Shown: piece by piece, positions 8,712 through 15,548 of the stretch | Numbering within the stretch: the first letter of the stretch is position 1 | Layout: each line of letters starts with the position of its first letter | NCBI RefSeq assembly: GCF_000010985.1 | Contig: NC_013939.1 | Location: 1,269,501-1,333,500, forward strand | Source: Deferribacter desulfuricans SSM1 | GTDB lineage: Bacteria; Chrysiogenota; Deferribacteres; Deferribacterales; Deferribacteraceae | Direction: 5' to 3' | Length of the DNA stretch: 64,000 nt | Notes under the pieces: model-generated | Databases searched by the model: none | The model's input: only the letters and a program-made list of their open reading frames with translations | What the model was told of the DNA's origin: nothing | Translations under genes and position numbers: made by a program

Positions 8712-8914
8712 TAGCAGATGTTGAGTTTATAATTTTCTGAGTATATTATGTTATTGAAGTATAACTATCAAGATGTATAAATTAATGGCGGGGGAAGCAA
8801 TCTCAAAACTATAGTGATATTAAAAAATTGACCTACTGTGCAACAGTTATGAAATTTTAAATTACTGCGCAATATCCTAGTTTCACATTATTTCAAATTT
8901 GTTTATTGAATAAC

Positions 8915-8942
8915 TTGAAAATTAATTTTTCAACGTTATATT
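8915..8942 (+). promoter_or_regulatory. Candidate mrp promoter with overlapping inverted repeat
   Basis: TTGAAA (8915-8920) is followed after 16 bases by TATATT (8937-8942), a reasonable housekeeping promoter. An inverted repeat TTGAAAA-N5-TTTTCAA (8915-8933) covers the -35 box and could be an operator. The regulator is not known. Confidence 0.45.
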
Positions 8943-8976
8943 AGCATTTGTTTAAAACACAAACAGGAGGTAATAA

Positions 8977-9852
8977 ATGTCATCATGCAATTCAAATAAT
9001 TCTTGCAGCAGCTGTTCTTCTCAAAATAGTTGTGACACAAATGAAAAAGAACAACACACCAAAGAACTTTTAAGACAGAGATTATCAAAGATAAAATGCA
9101 CCTTAATGGTAATGAGCGGAAAAGGTGGCGTGGGAAAATCCACCGTCAGCACTAATCTTGCTGCAATGCTCAATATGCTTGGACATAAAGTAGGTATTTT
9201 GGACGCTGATATCCATGGGCCAAACATTCCAAAGATGCTTGGCATCAACGAAAAGGGCGTTTTATCATCTGGTGAAGGGATTATCCCATTTGAACCAGTA
9301 GAAAATCTTAAAGTAATGTCAGTAGCTTTCCTTTTAAAGAGTGATGATGATGCGGTTATTTGGAGGGCTCCATTAAAACATAGTCTAATTGAGCAGTTTA
9401 TAAGCGATGTAAACTGGGGTGAGCTTGATTTCCTTATAATAGACCTTCCACCGGGGACAGGTGATGAACCATTGAGCGTAGCACACGTTATTGAAGGTGT
9501 TGATGGTAGTATTATTGTTACAACCCCACAAGAAGTGGCTCTTCTTGATTCAAGAAAATCTGTAACCTTTAGCAGAAAGTTAAACATACCTGTTTTAGGT
9601 ATAGTTGAAAATATGAGCGGTTTTGTTTGCCCTAATTGCGGTGAAAAAATAGATCTTTTCAAGGTTGGTGGTGGTGAAAAAGCAGCTAAAGAACTCAATG
9701 TGGACTTTTTAGGTAGAATCCCAATAGATCCATCGGTAGTATTAGAAGGGGATGCTGGTAAACCATATATTTTAGAGCATCCAGACTCTGAAGTATCAAA
9801 AGCTTTCAAAGAAATTGCAGAAAAAGTAATAGCAAAAACACTAAAAAAATAA
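8977..9852 (+). CDS. mrp: Mrp/Nbp35-family iron-sulfur carrier P-loop ATPase
   Basis: 291 aa; ACAGGAGG lies just upstream of the ATG. The N-terminal tail is unusually Cys/Ser/Asn-rich (five Cys in the first 19 residues, CSSC among them). The deviant Walker [11 protein letters not shown] is near 46-55, and [14 protein letters not shown] and a C-terminal CPNCGEKI (a CxxC that bridges a cluster between subunits in this family) follow. The role is loading [4Fe-4S] clusters on apo-proteins in the cytoplasm. The window encodes many Fe-S enzymes (formate dehydrogenase, BioB, IorA). It is followed by a strong terminator and so is probably monocistronic. Confidence 0.93.
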   Translation: MSSCNSNNSCSSCSSQNSCDTNEKEQHTKELLRQRLSKIKCTLMVMSGKGGVGKSTVSTNLAAMLNMLGHKVGILDADIHGPNIPKMLGINEKGVLSSGEGIIPFEPVENLKVMSVAFLLKSDDDAVIWRAPLKHSLIEQFISDVNWGELDFLIIDLPPGTGDEPLSVAHVIEGVDGSIIVTTPQEVALLDSRKSVTFSRKLNIPVLGIVENMSGFVCPNCGEKIDLFKVGGGEKAAKELNVDFLGRIPIDPSVVLEGDAGKPYILEHPDSEVSKAFKEIAEKVIAKTLKK

Positions 9853-9857
9853 AACTA

Positions 9858-9890
9858 GGGGGATAAGTTCTATCCCCCACTCTTTTTATT
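9858..9890 (+). terminator. Rho-independent terminator of mrp
   Basis: GGGGGATA (9858-9865), a five-base loop, then TATCCCCC (9871-9878) and a T-rich tail (9881-9890). It begins six bases after the mrp stop. Confidence 0.9.
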
Positions 9891-9980
9891 TTCACTCTTA
9901 AAACTTTAACAATTTATTTTATAATTTTGAAATTTATTATAATCCAATTCCCACACATTTAAGCTAACATGACATTCAAC

Positions 9981-10013
9981 TTAGAACTTAGAACTCAGAA
10001 CTTTGAACTTATA
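9981..10013. repeat. AGAACTT-type short repeat
   Basis: A run of imperfect units (TTAGAACTTA, GAACTCAGAA, CTTTGAACTT). Its last 17 bases (9997-10013, AGAACTTTGAACTTATA) recur exactly at 60045-60061. The copy overlaps the stop codon of the downstream minus-strand gene, so the element may have supplied the gene's end. Confidence 0.6.
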
Positions 10014-11541
10014 CCTTCTCCCATTCAAAATTTATGATATTTTTTTCTTCAGAGCTAAATTCTATACCTACAAGGTAAATTTCATTCGACTTATCTAAAT
10101 ACTTTTCTGCATATTTTTTCTCTTTTATCTGCCTTAAAGCTTCACCCCTTTTACCATCTACCTTAAATTCAACTATATAAATCTTATCATTGACAAATAA
10201 TGTCAAATCGATCCTACCCTTATTCGTCACATCCTCGCCTATAATCTTTATACCAAGTGAAGAAAGATAAGCAAAAATCACACTGGCATAAAAACCTTCA
10301 TATAAATTTAATTCATTTTTCACATAATTGGTATATGGTATTGATGAAAAAAGTCTTATTAAAGCATCCTTAAAATCATTTAGATTTCCAAAATAAAGTG
10401 ATTTTATTAGCGGTTCTTTAATCTTTGTATCACCATTATAAAGATAACGAATAATATAATCATTTAAAGATATCTGAACTTCCAAGTTTGGTATCCTGAG
10501 ACTGTATTCTATTGACTGCAAAAGTTCATTTTGTATCACTTTATCTATGGTTAAATAACCAGATTGAAAAAGTAATACTTCTAAATCCATTTGCTCTATA
10601 TCAAAGCTAGATAATATCTTATCATCAACTACTAAATTACTTAAATTTGGTAGAAAATAATTTCTCTCTTTTATCAATTTAATCAAAAAAGATGGCGTGC
10701 CTGTTTCAAACCAATAGTTTCTAAACAAATACCCGTTACTGATAAATTGTAAAATATCAAACGGATTATACACATTATCTTTTAAGAAGTTGTAACCATT
10801 GTACCATCTTTTTACTTTTTCCATATCCACGTTTTCTAAATATGGTTTAAAAGTTGTCTCAAGGTCATACTGTGTATAACCACAAATATTACCAAACCTT
10901 GGATTAAGGGAAATATCAGTAAGCATATTTAGTCCACTAAAAATCGATGCTTTTGAAAACTTACTCACACCAGTTAAAAATGCAAATTTGACATAAGCAT
11001 CATTATCTTTGATTATAGAGTATAAACCTCTTAAAAATTCTCTATGCAACTTTGCTTGCTCAATATCTTCTATCACATCAAGAATAGGCTTGTCATACTC
11101 ATCTATCAAAATCACTACTTTCTGATTGTATTTTTTATAAGCTTTATAAATCAAATCTCTAAAACAACTGCCTGGATCTGTTACATTATCACATGTTACT
11201 TCTAAGTTTTCTTGATTAAATTTAAAAATATCTAATGCAACCTGTTTTAAACTCTCAAGAGTCTGTAAATCCCCTGCCCAGCTTATTTTAATTACCGGGT
11301 ACTTTTCATCCCAATCCCATTTATCATAAATGTATAAACCTTCAAAAAGCTTTTTATTCCCCTCAAAAAGCTCTTTTAGTGTATCCAAGAAAAGTGATTT
11401 ACCAAATCTACGAGGGCGAGAAAGAAAAACATATTTATAATTGTCTACAAGTTCAAATGCTTCAAAAGTTTTATCCACATAAACATAATTATTTTCCCTT
11501 ATCTCTTTAAAAGATTGAATACCTATTGGAAGCTTTTTCAT
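10009..11541 (-). CDS. AAA-ATPase-like protein with C-terminal PD-(D/E)XK nuclease domain
   Basis: 510 aa. The N-terminal AAA-ATPase_like domain holds LPIGIQSFKEIRENNYVYVDKT and the P-loop region SRPRRFGKSLFLDTL near 41-55, with VVILIDEYDKPIL as Walker B. The C-terminal PDDEXK_9 domain holds GRIDLTLFVNDKIYIVEFKV, giving the D...ExK signature. This paired family is common and often multicopy in anaerobes; its function is not established. The gene stands alone, with a palindromic repeat before it (11593-11662) and another repeat overlapping its stop. That placement, and unrelated neighbours, suggest a mobile or acquired gene, but no transposase is seen. Confidence 0.85.
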   Translation of the reverse strand: MKKLPIGIQSFKEIRENNYVYVDKTFEAFELVDNYKYVFLSRPRRFGKSLFLDTLKELFEGNKKLFEGLYIYDKWDWDEKYPVIKISWAGDLQTLESLKQVALDIFKFNQENLEVTCDNVTDPGSCFRDLIYKAYKKYNQKVVILIDEYDKPILDVIEDIEQAKLHREFLRGLYSIIKDNDAYVKFAFLTGVSKFSKASIFSGLNMLTDISLNPRFGNICGYTQYDLETTFKPYLENVDMEKVKRWYNGYNFLKDNVYNPFDILQFISNGYLFRNYWFETGTPSFLIKLIKERNYFLPNLSNLVVDDKILSSFDIEQMDLEVLLFQSGYLTIDKVIQNELLQSIEYSLRIPNLEVQISLNDYIIRYLYNGDTKIKEPLIKSLYFGNLNDFKDALIRLFSSIPYTNYVKNELNLYEGFYASVIFAYLSSLGIKIIGEDVTNKGRIDLTLFVNDKIYIVEFKVDGKRGEALRQIKEKKYAEKYLDKSNEIYLVGIEFSSEEKNIINFEWEKV

Positions 11542-11592
11542 GAAATTACCCCCTTAAAATTTTAACTAACTTTTAAAAGTTTATAAATACTA

Positions 11593-11662
11593 AGATCGCT
11601 TCTTCAGCTTACGCTTCCTCGCGATGACTGCCGCGTCATTGCTAGCGCCATCGAAGCAATCT
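11593..11662. repeat. Palindromic interspersed repeat, copy 2
   Basis: Ends AGATCGCTTC and GAAGCAATCT form terminal inverted repeats. Inside are CGCGATGACTG and CGCGTCATTGC, diverged versions of the inner arms. It lies between the divergent ATPase gene and the pilin operon. Confidence 0.75.
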
Positions 11663-11741
11663 GGTTAATTAAAACAACATATAATTCATTATATAATAAC
11701 CCTAATATTTGTAAAGATGTTTCAAGTTTGTGTTATAGGTT

Positions 11742-11775
11742 TGACAATTTTGTCAACTTTTGACAATTTTTGTCA
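11742..11775 (+). promoter_or_regulatory. Tandem palindromic sites upstream of pilA (putative enhancer)
   Basis: Two palindromes, TGACAATTTTGTCA (11742-11755) and TGACAATTTTTGTCA (11761-11775), have perfect 6-base arms and centres about 19-20 bases apart, close to two helical turns. They lie about 105-140 bases upstream of the sigma-54 promoter, the usual position for an NtrC-family activator such as PilR. The identity of the activator is inferred; no pilR is in the window. Confidence 0.6.
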
Positions 11776-11878
11776 GCAACTGTATTGTTTGAGTTAAAAC
11801 AATATTTTGATAGCAATAATAAATAGCTAATATACAACGAATTGGGATAATTATTTTTTACAACTTAATATTAAATTT

Positions 11879-11893
11879 TGGCACAGTATTTGC
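11879..11893 (+). promoter_or_regulatory. Sigma-54 promoter of the pilin operon
   Basis: TGGCAC (11879-11884), five bases, TTGC (11890-11893): the GG and GC pairs are 12 bases apart as sigma-54 requires. The expected transcription start is near 11905, leaving a short leader before AAGGAGG and the pilA ATG. Pilin genes are classic sigma-54/PilR targets in Pseudomonas, Myxococcus and Geobacter. Confidence 0.85.
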
Positions 11894-11929
11894 TTATTAT
11901 AAAACAGAAAACCCATTAAGGAGGTAAAT

Positions 11930-12133
11930 ATGAAGAAAACGAACAAAAAAGGTTTTACTTTAATTGAGCTGCTCGTTGTAGTAGCTATCATCGGTATTTT
12001 AGCAGCTATTGCTATCCCCCAATTCGCAAAGTATAGAAAAAATGCTCAAGATTCTGCTGCTCTTAGTGATCTAAAAACAATTCAATCAACTGCAGAAGCT
12101 TTTTATGCTGACAAAAATCATTATCCATATTAA
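11930..12133 (+). CDS. pilA: Short type IV major pilin (PilA-N / e-pilin-like)
   Basis: 67 aa, far below the usual 140-170. The prepilin leader KKTNKKG is cut before [13 protein letters not shown], giving a mature peptide of 59 residues with E5 in place. The N-terminal helix sequence through [12 protein letters not shown] closely resembles Geobacter sulfurreducens PilA. Mature aromatics are F1, F24, Y27, F50, Y51, Y57 and Y59; F1, F24, Y27 and Y57 are at the same places as I recall for Geobacter. The globular head is missing from this gene. It has a strong AAGGAGG and the sigma-54 promoter. Conductivity is a family association, not something the sequence proves. Confidence 0.92.
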   Translation: MKKTNKKGFTLIELLVVVAIIGILAAIAIPQFAKYRKNAQDSAALSDLKTIQSTAEAFYADKNHYPY

Positions 12134-12147
12134 TTTAGGAGGGTAAA

Positions 12148-12471
12148 ATGAGAAAACTAATTTTTTTGATAGTTATATTATCTTTTGCATCATTATTATT
12201 TGCAGGTGATTTTACATTAGGTTCTACTGACAATGAAACAATAAAGCTTTCTGCAAATGTTTCTGCAGATTATGATGCAGACACAAACGGTAATCACTAT
12301 GTAGCTGGAACAATGAGTTCTAAAGGTACAAAAAAATATGGTACAGCAGATACAGAGAGTGTGATTTATTATGATGAGTGTACAGGTAATGATTGCGCTG
12401 ATGATAATGTCACTTTCTCTGGATACAGTAGTGGCTTATCAACAATTCAAGGATGGACTCCAATGGAATAA
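12148..12471 (+). CDS. Secreted pilin partner resembling a detached pilin head (PilA-C/Spc-like)
   Basis: 107 aa, 14 bases after pilA with its own TTAGGAGGG. It has a Sec signal peptide (MRKLIFLIVILSFASLLFA) and a mature part of about 88 residues starting GDFTLGSTDNETIKLSANVS. The remainder is Gly/Thr/Asp-rich beta-type sequence with YYDECTGNDC, a possible disulfide, and ends GWTPME. This matches what is expected of the C-terminal head of a full-length pilin that has become a separate gene. G. sulfurreducens has the same arrangement (GSU1496 and GSU1497). The assignment rests on position and sequence character, not on alignment. Confidence 0.7.
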   Translation: MRKLIFLIVILSFASLLFAGDFTLGSTDNETIKLSANVSADYDADTNGNHYVAGTMSSKGTKKYGTADTESVIYYDECTGNDCADDNVTFSGYSSGLSTIQGWTPME

Positions 12472-12486
12472 CAATTGAACATTTTA

Positions 12487-12515
12487 GGGGAATCTATTTA
12501 AAGATTCCCCTTCTA
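12487..12515 (+). terminator. Terminator of the pilin operon
   Basis: GGGGAATC (12487-12494), loop TATTTAAA, GATTCCCC (12503-12510), then TTCTAT. It sits between convergent genes and may serve both strands weakly. Confidence 0.8.
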
Positions 12516-12517
12516 TA

Positions 12518-13411
12518 TCAATAAGTTGTTAAATCTAAAAATATATTCTCTAAATCTTTTTTTGTAGGTAAGATATCGAAAATTATAACTTTTTTTTCTT
12601 TTAATAAATCAATTATATTTACAATTTCGTCTTTTGCACATTTAATCTCATAAAGTCCTTCTTGAAGCTTTATAAATTTTAAACCCAAATTAGGGACTTC
12701 TTTGTTTACTATAATAGTAAAACCTGTAGTAGTGAGATATTTTATTTCTGTTCTTGTGAGTGATTTAACTACTTTGCCTTTATTAACGATTATTACTCGT
12801 GAGCAAATATCCTCAATATCTGGTATTATGTGAGAGCTAAAAAAGATTGTGACACCTTTATCGCTTAATTCTCTCATTTTATTTTTAAACAATACTCTAC
12901 CTATTGGGTCAAGACCACTCATAGGCTCATCCAATATCAAAATTTCTGGATTATGTATGATTGCTGCTGCAAACCCTACTCTTTGAATCATCCCTTTGCT
13001 ATATTTTCTTACAGGTCTTTTAGCAGCCTCTTTCAACTCAAACTCTTCTAAAAGTTCCCACGCTCTTTTTTTAGCAACATCCTTATCTATCCCATACATA
13101 CTTGCAGAAAACATCAATAAATCAAAACCTGTAAGTGTATCAAAATACTGAGGATTTTCTGGCATAAATCCCAATCTCTTTCTTGCCTCAGGAAGCCTAG
13201 AATCAATACCATCTATCAACACTTCCCCTTTATCTGCTCTTATCAAATCAAGCATTATCTTAATTGTTGTACTTTTACCTGCTCCATTTGGACCTAAAAA
13301 GCCTAAAATTTCACCTTGCTCAATTTCAAAGCTCATCCCATTTAAGGCATTTACTTTTTTCCCTTTAACTTTGTATGTTTTAAAAAGATTATTTACTTTT
13401 ACTTTTCCCAT
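12518..13411 (-). CDS. pilH: ABC transporter ATPase, PilH-like
   Basis: 297 aa. Walker A is GFLGPNGAGKSTTIKIML near 34-51; the signature YSKGMIQRVGFAAAI and Walker B EILILDEPMSGLDPIGR follow, with the switch histidine in FFSSHIIPDIE. This is the CcmA/NatA type that pairs with ABC-2 permeases. AGGGGAATAAAT precedes the ATG, which lies 23 bases inside the upstream TPR gene. In Myxococcus xanthus an ABC transporter (PilG, PilH, PilI) encoded next to pilA is needed for pili. The symbol rests on that neighbourhood; the ABC family call itself is certain. Confidence 0.8.
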   Translation of the reverse strand: MGKVKVNNLFKTYKVKGKKVNALNGMSFEIEQGEILGFLGPNGAGKSTTIKIMLDLIRADKGEVLIDGIDSRLPEARKRLGFMPENPQYFDTLTGFDLLMFSASMYGIDKDVAKKRAWELLEEFELKEAAKRPVRKYSKGMIQRVGFAAAIIHNPEILILDEPMSGLDPIGRVLFKNKMRELSDKGVTIFFSSHIIPDIEDICSRVIIVNKGKVVKSLTRTEIKYLTTTGFTIIVNKEVPNLGLKFIKLQEGLYEIKCAKDEIVNIIDLLKEKKVIIFDILPTKKDLENIFLDLTTY

Positions 13412-14285
13412 ATTTATTCCCCTTTTTATCTATAAATGCTAATTTGCTTGTAGTTCTAACCTTTCCATCTTTATCTAAGTAAAATTTGCCACCATATGGA
13501 TCCACTGGTATCTTCTTTAATACTTGAGACTTGACCAAATCTTCAATTGTTTTAGGTTTTTTACCAAACTTTTTCTCATAATTTTTAACAGCTTGCTCAA
13601 TTTGGTAAATAGCTTCCAAAGCTCTTAACCTTATTTCATAAGATTTTCTAATACTTTCTTTTCTAGTAATTTTTATCATAGTCTTTAAGTATGCTATACC
13701 AAGCTCAGTTTCACCACCTTCATAAAAATACCTTGCAGCCAATTTCGTAAATAATGGTGACTTTGATATTTCTGAAGCTTTTTTATAATATTTGGCAGCT
13801 TTTTTATAATCTTTTAAAAAATATGCATAATTAAAACCGATAAAAAATGGTATCTTAAAATCCCATGTCCTATATTTCATTACATATTCAAGCAATCTGT
13901 TAACTTCATTTACCCTACCAATATCCCATGTAAAAGCTGCTTGAGCAAAATAATAAGCATCCTCATTATAAGGGTTAAGTAAAATTGATGTTTCTATTGT
14001 CCTGTATAAATTATAATACTCAACTTCATTATACCTTCTTTGCTGAACTTTTTCCACCTTCCCACCATAGTAGATTATCGCTTTAAATGATAAATATTCA
14101 CCCATAAACCATCTATATTCACCAAGTATAGCTTTATAAAATTTCCCCTGTGGTGTATATCCAAGCTTTTCAAAAAGTGGACGGTTTTGCATATCTTTTT
14201 TAAAATAAGGCGTATAAATTACCAACAAAACAATTGAAAGTATAAAAACAAATATAAATAAAGAGTTATTTACTTTTTTTGTCAT
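13389..14285 (-). CDS. Membrane-anchored TPR protein of the pilus ABC operon (PilG-like position)
   Basis: 298 aa. One N-terminal membrane helix (about 9-27) leads into an extracytoplasmic region of helical repeats (YAYFLKDYKKAAKYYKKASE, ARYFYEGGETELGIAYLKTM). The last 60 residues read EKKFGKKPKTIEDLVKSQ, then LKKIPVDPYGGKFYLDKDGK, similar to the C-terminal 'PVDPWGNPY' loop of GspG pseudopilins. It overlaps both the permease (ATGA) and the ATPase. A comparable accessory protein accompanies pilus ABC transporters in delta-proteobacteria. Role unknown; perhaps it contacts pilins. Confidence 0.65.
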   Translation of the reverse strand: MTKKVNNSLFIFVFILSIVLLVIYTPYFKKDMQNRPLFEKLGYTPQGKFYKAILGEYRWFMGEYLSFKAIIYYGGKVEKVQQRRYNEVEYYNLYRTIETSILLNPYNEDAYYFAQAAFTWDIGRVNEVNRLLEYVMKYRTWDFKIPFFIGFNYAYFLKDYKKAAKYYKKASEISKSPLFTKLAARYFYEGGETELGIAYLKTMIKITRKESIRKSYEIRLRALEAIYQIEQAVKNYEKKFGKKPKTIEDLVKSQVLKKIPVDPYGGKFYLDKDGKVRTTSKLAFIDKKGNKYGKSKSK

Positions 14286-15067
14286 GTTAAGTCCCGCTTA
14301 TTAAAAATCATTACAGCAAGACTTATCACAACCATTAAATAAATGAAAAAATAACCTAAAGAAAACAATATTGACTGAGTACTTATTTTTAAAGAATACG
14401 CTGCATAAGCCGTCAAATCAAAAGCAGAAAAATTTGGTAAAATATAATAAACAACCTTTACAACAATTTTTACAAAATTTGAAATGTGTTCCTTACTTTT
14501 TAAAATATAATCATATATACCCTGGATTGAATTCCCAGCTAAAAAAATCGCAATTGTGGAAAAAACGGGTGTAAAAAAGGATGTAGAAAAAGATGCAAAT
14601 AAAAAACCGCAAGCTAGTAACAAAGCATATTTTAAAAAAGAGAAGATATACGCACCAAAAATATTAAACCATAAAATAGGTAAGTCAGATTTATAAAAAC
14701 TTGCAGATATTTTTATAGCTACCACACCTAATACAAAGTTTATTAAAGTAATAAATAATAAAATAATAACAAAACCTAGGTATCTACCAATAAAATAGTT
14801 TACTCTCGTAACTGGATAATGAAGTAATGTAAAAGTATATTTTCTCTCAATATCTCTCCATATAGTATAAGTGCCACCAAAAATAGATAAAATAAGTAAA
14901 ATAAAAAAATTTAATGAAATAGACATAGTAATGGAAATTTCCTGTAATTGTCTCATAGAAAAATAACTAAAAACAGGTATAAAAGCATAAATCAAAATTG
15001 AAGATGCAATTAGTAAAAATAACCTATCCTTCAACAATGTCTTTATAGTAAACTTTATGAATTTCAT
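14282..15067 (-). CDS. pilI: ABC-2 type permease, PilI-like
   Basis: 261 aa from the ATG at 15067, which has GAGG five bases upstream; an in-frame GTG at 15073 overlaps that site and is less likely. Six or so membrane helices are visible (for example VIILLFITLINFVLGVVAI and ILFSLGYFFIYLMVVISLAV). GGTYTIWRDIERKYTFTLLH is typical of ABC-2 permeases. It is the first gene of a three-gene operon with the TPR protein and the ATPase, convergent with pilA. The PilI assignment is from context. Confidence 0.75.
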   Translation of the reverse strand: MKFIKFTIKTLLKDRLFLLIASSILIYAFIPVFSYFSMRQLQEISITMSISLNFFILLILSIFGGTYTIWRDIERKYTFTLLHYPVTRVNYFIGRYLGFVIILLFITLINFVLGVVAIKISASFYKSDLPILWFNIFGAYIFSFLKYALLLACGFLFASFSTSFFTPVFSTIAIFLAGNSIQGIYDYILKSKEHISNFVKIVVKVVYYILPNFSAFDLTAYAAYSLKISTQSILFSLGYFFIYLMVVISLAVMIFNKRDLT

Positions 15068-15548
15068 ACTCACCTCAAATCAAATTTTTTATATCATTTT
15101 TGAATCATACGTCTTTTAAAATAACTAAACAACCTCACTAATTAATTTATTATTAATAAGATAATTGTGCAATATATTTATGCCATAACTTGATTAAATC
15201 AATTATTATTGTAAGACATCATCTGTTAAGCATTGTTATCACAATGAATCTATTAATATTTTCTATTACAATTTACACATATATATCTTGCTATTAACCT
15301 ATCATTAAGCTTTCATCTTATCATAAAGTTATTTGTTATAGATTATTTCAATAAATATTTTTCATGACTTAAAATTTATTTAGTTTTACTTAATTTACCT
15401 ATTTTCTAATATTATTTTACAATATTTATAATGCAATCAATCATTAATAACACAAAAAACTACTATTATGCTTTTTATATCAAAATGTTACAAAACTATT
15501 GACAATTTATAATTTCTATAATAAAAAGTTGTTATACGGGAGGGAATA
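15068..15548. other. AT-rich intergenic region between the pil ABC operon and pyc
   Basis: About 480 bases, extremely AT-rich, with no coding frame and none of the palindromic repeats. TTGACA at 15499-15504 and TATAAT at 15517-15522 both occur just before pyc, but only 12 bases apart, so they may not belong to one promoter. It should also hold the divergent promoter of the ABC operon. Confidence 0.5.

Larger units (their letters stand above)
8563..8976. other. Divergent intergenic region surE/mrp
   Basis: 414 bases without a gene. It holds the surE promoter candidate, repeat copy 1 (8651-8711), a second repeat fragment ATTAATGGCGGGGGAAGCAA at 8781-8800, and CTACTGTGCAAC at 8833-8844, which recurs in inverted form at 39195-39206. 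The mrp promoter candidate is at the right end. Confidence 0.7.
11542..11929. other. Intergenic region upstream of the pilin operon
   Basis: 388 bases: repeat copy 2, then tandem palindromes at 11742-11775, an AT-rich stretch, the sigma-54 promoter at 11879-11893 and the pilA ribosome binding site. No coding frame was found. Confidence 0.7.

Noticed and set aside
9021-9809. Long 262-codon open frame antisense to mrp
   Set aside because: It mirrors mrp almost end to end, has no ribosome binding site and reads as Ser/Pro/Thr-rich low-quality sequence, typical of the antisense of a conserved gene.
10009-11541. Defence island around the AAA/PD-(D/E)XK gene
   Set aside because: The gene is alone; neighbours are mrp and pilin genes, and no methylase, toxin-antitoxin or other nuclease is nearby.
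11742-11775. Tandem TGACAA palindromes as a mini CRISPR array
   Set aside because: Only two units, spaced by five bases, with no spacers of normal length and no cas genes.
15499-15522. TTGACA and TATAAT before pyc as one strong promoter
   Set aside because: The boxes are only 12 bases apart, too close for one promoter; noted in the intergenic entry but not called.
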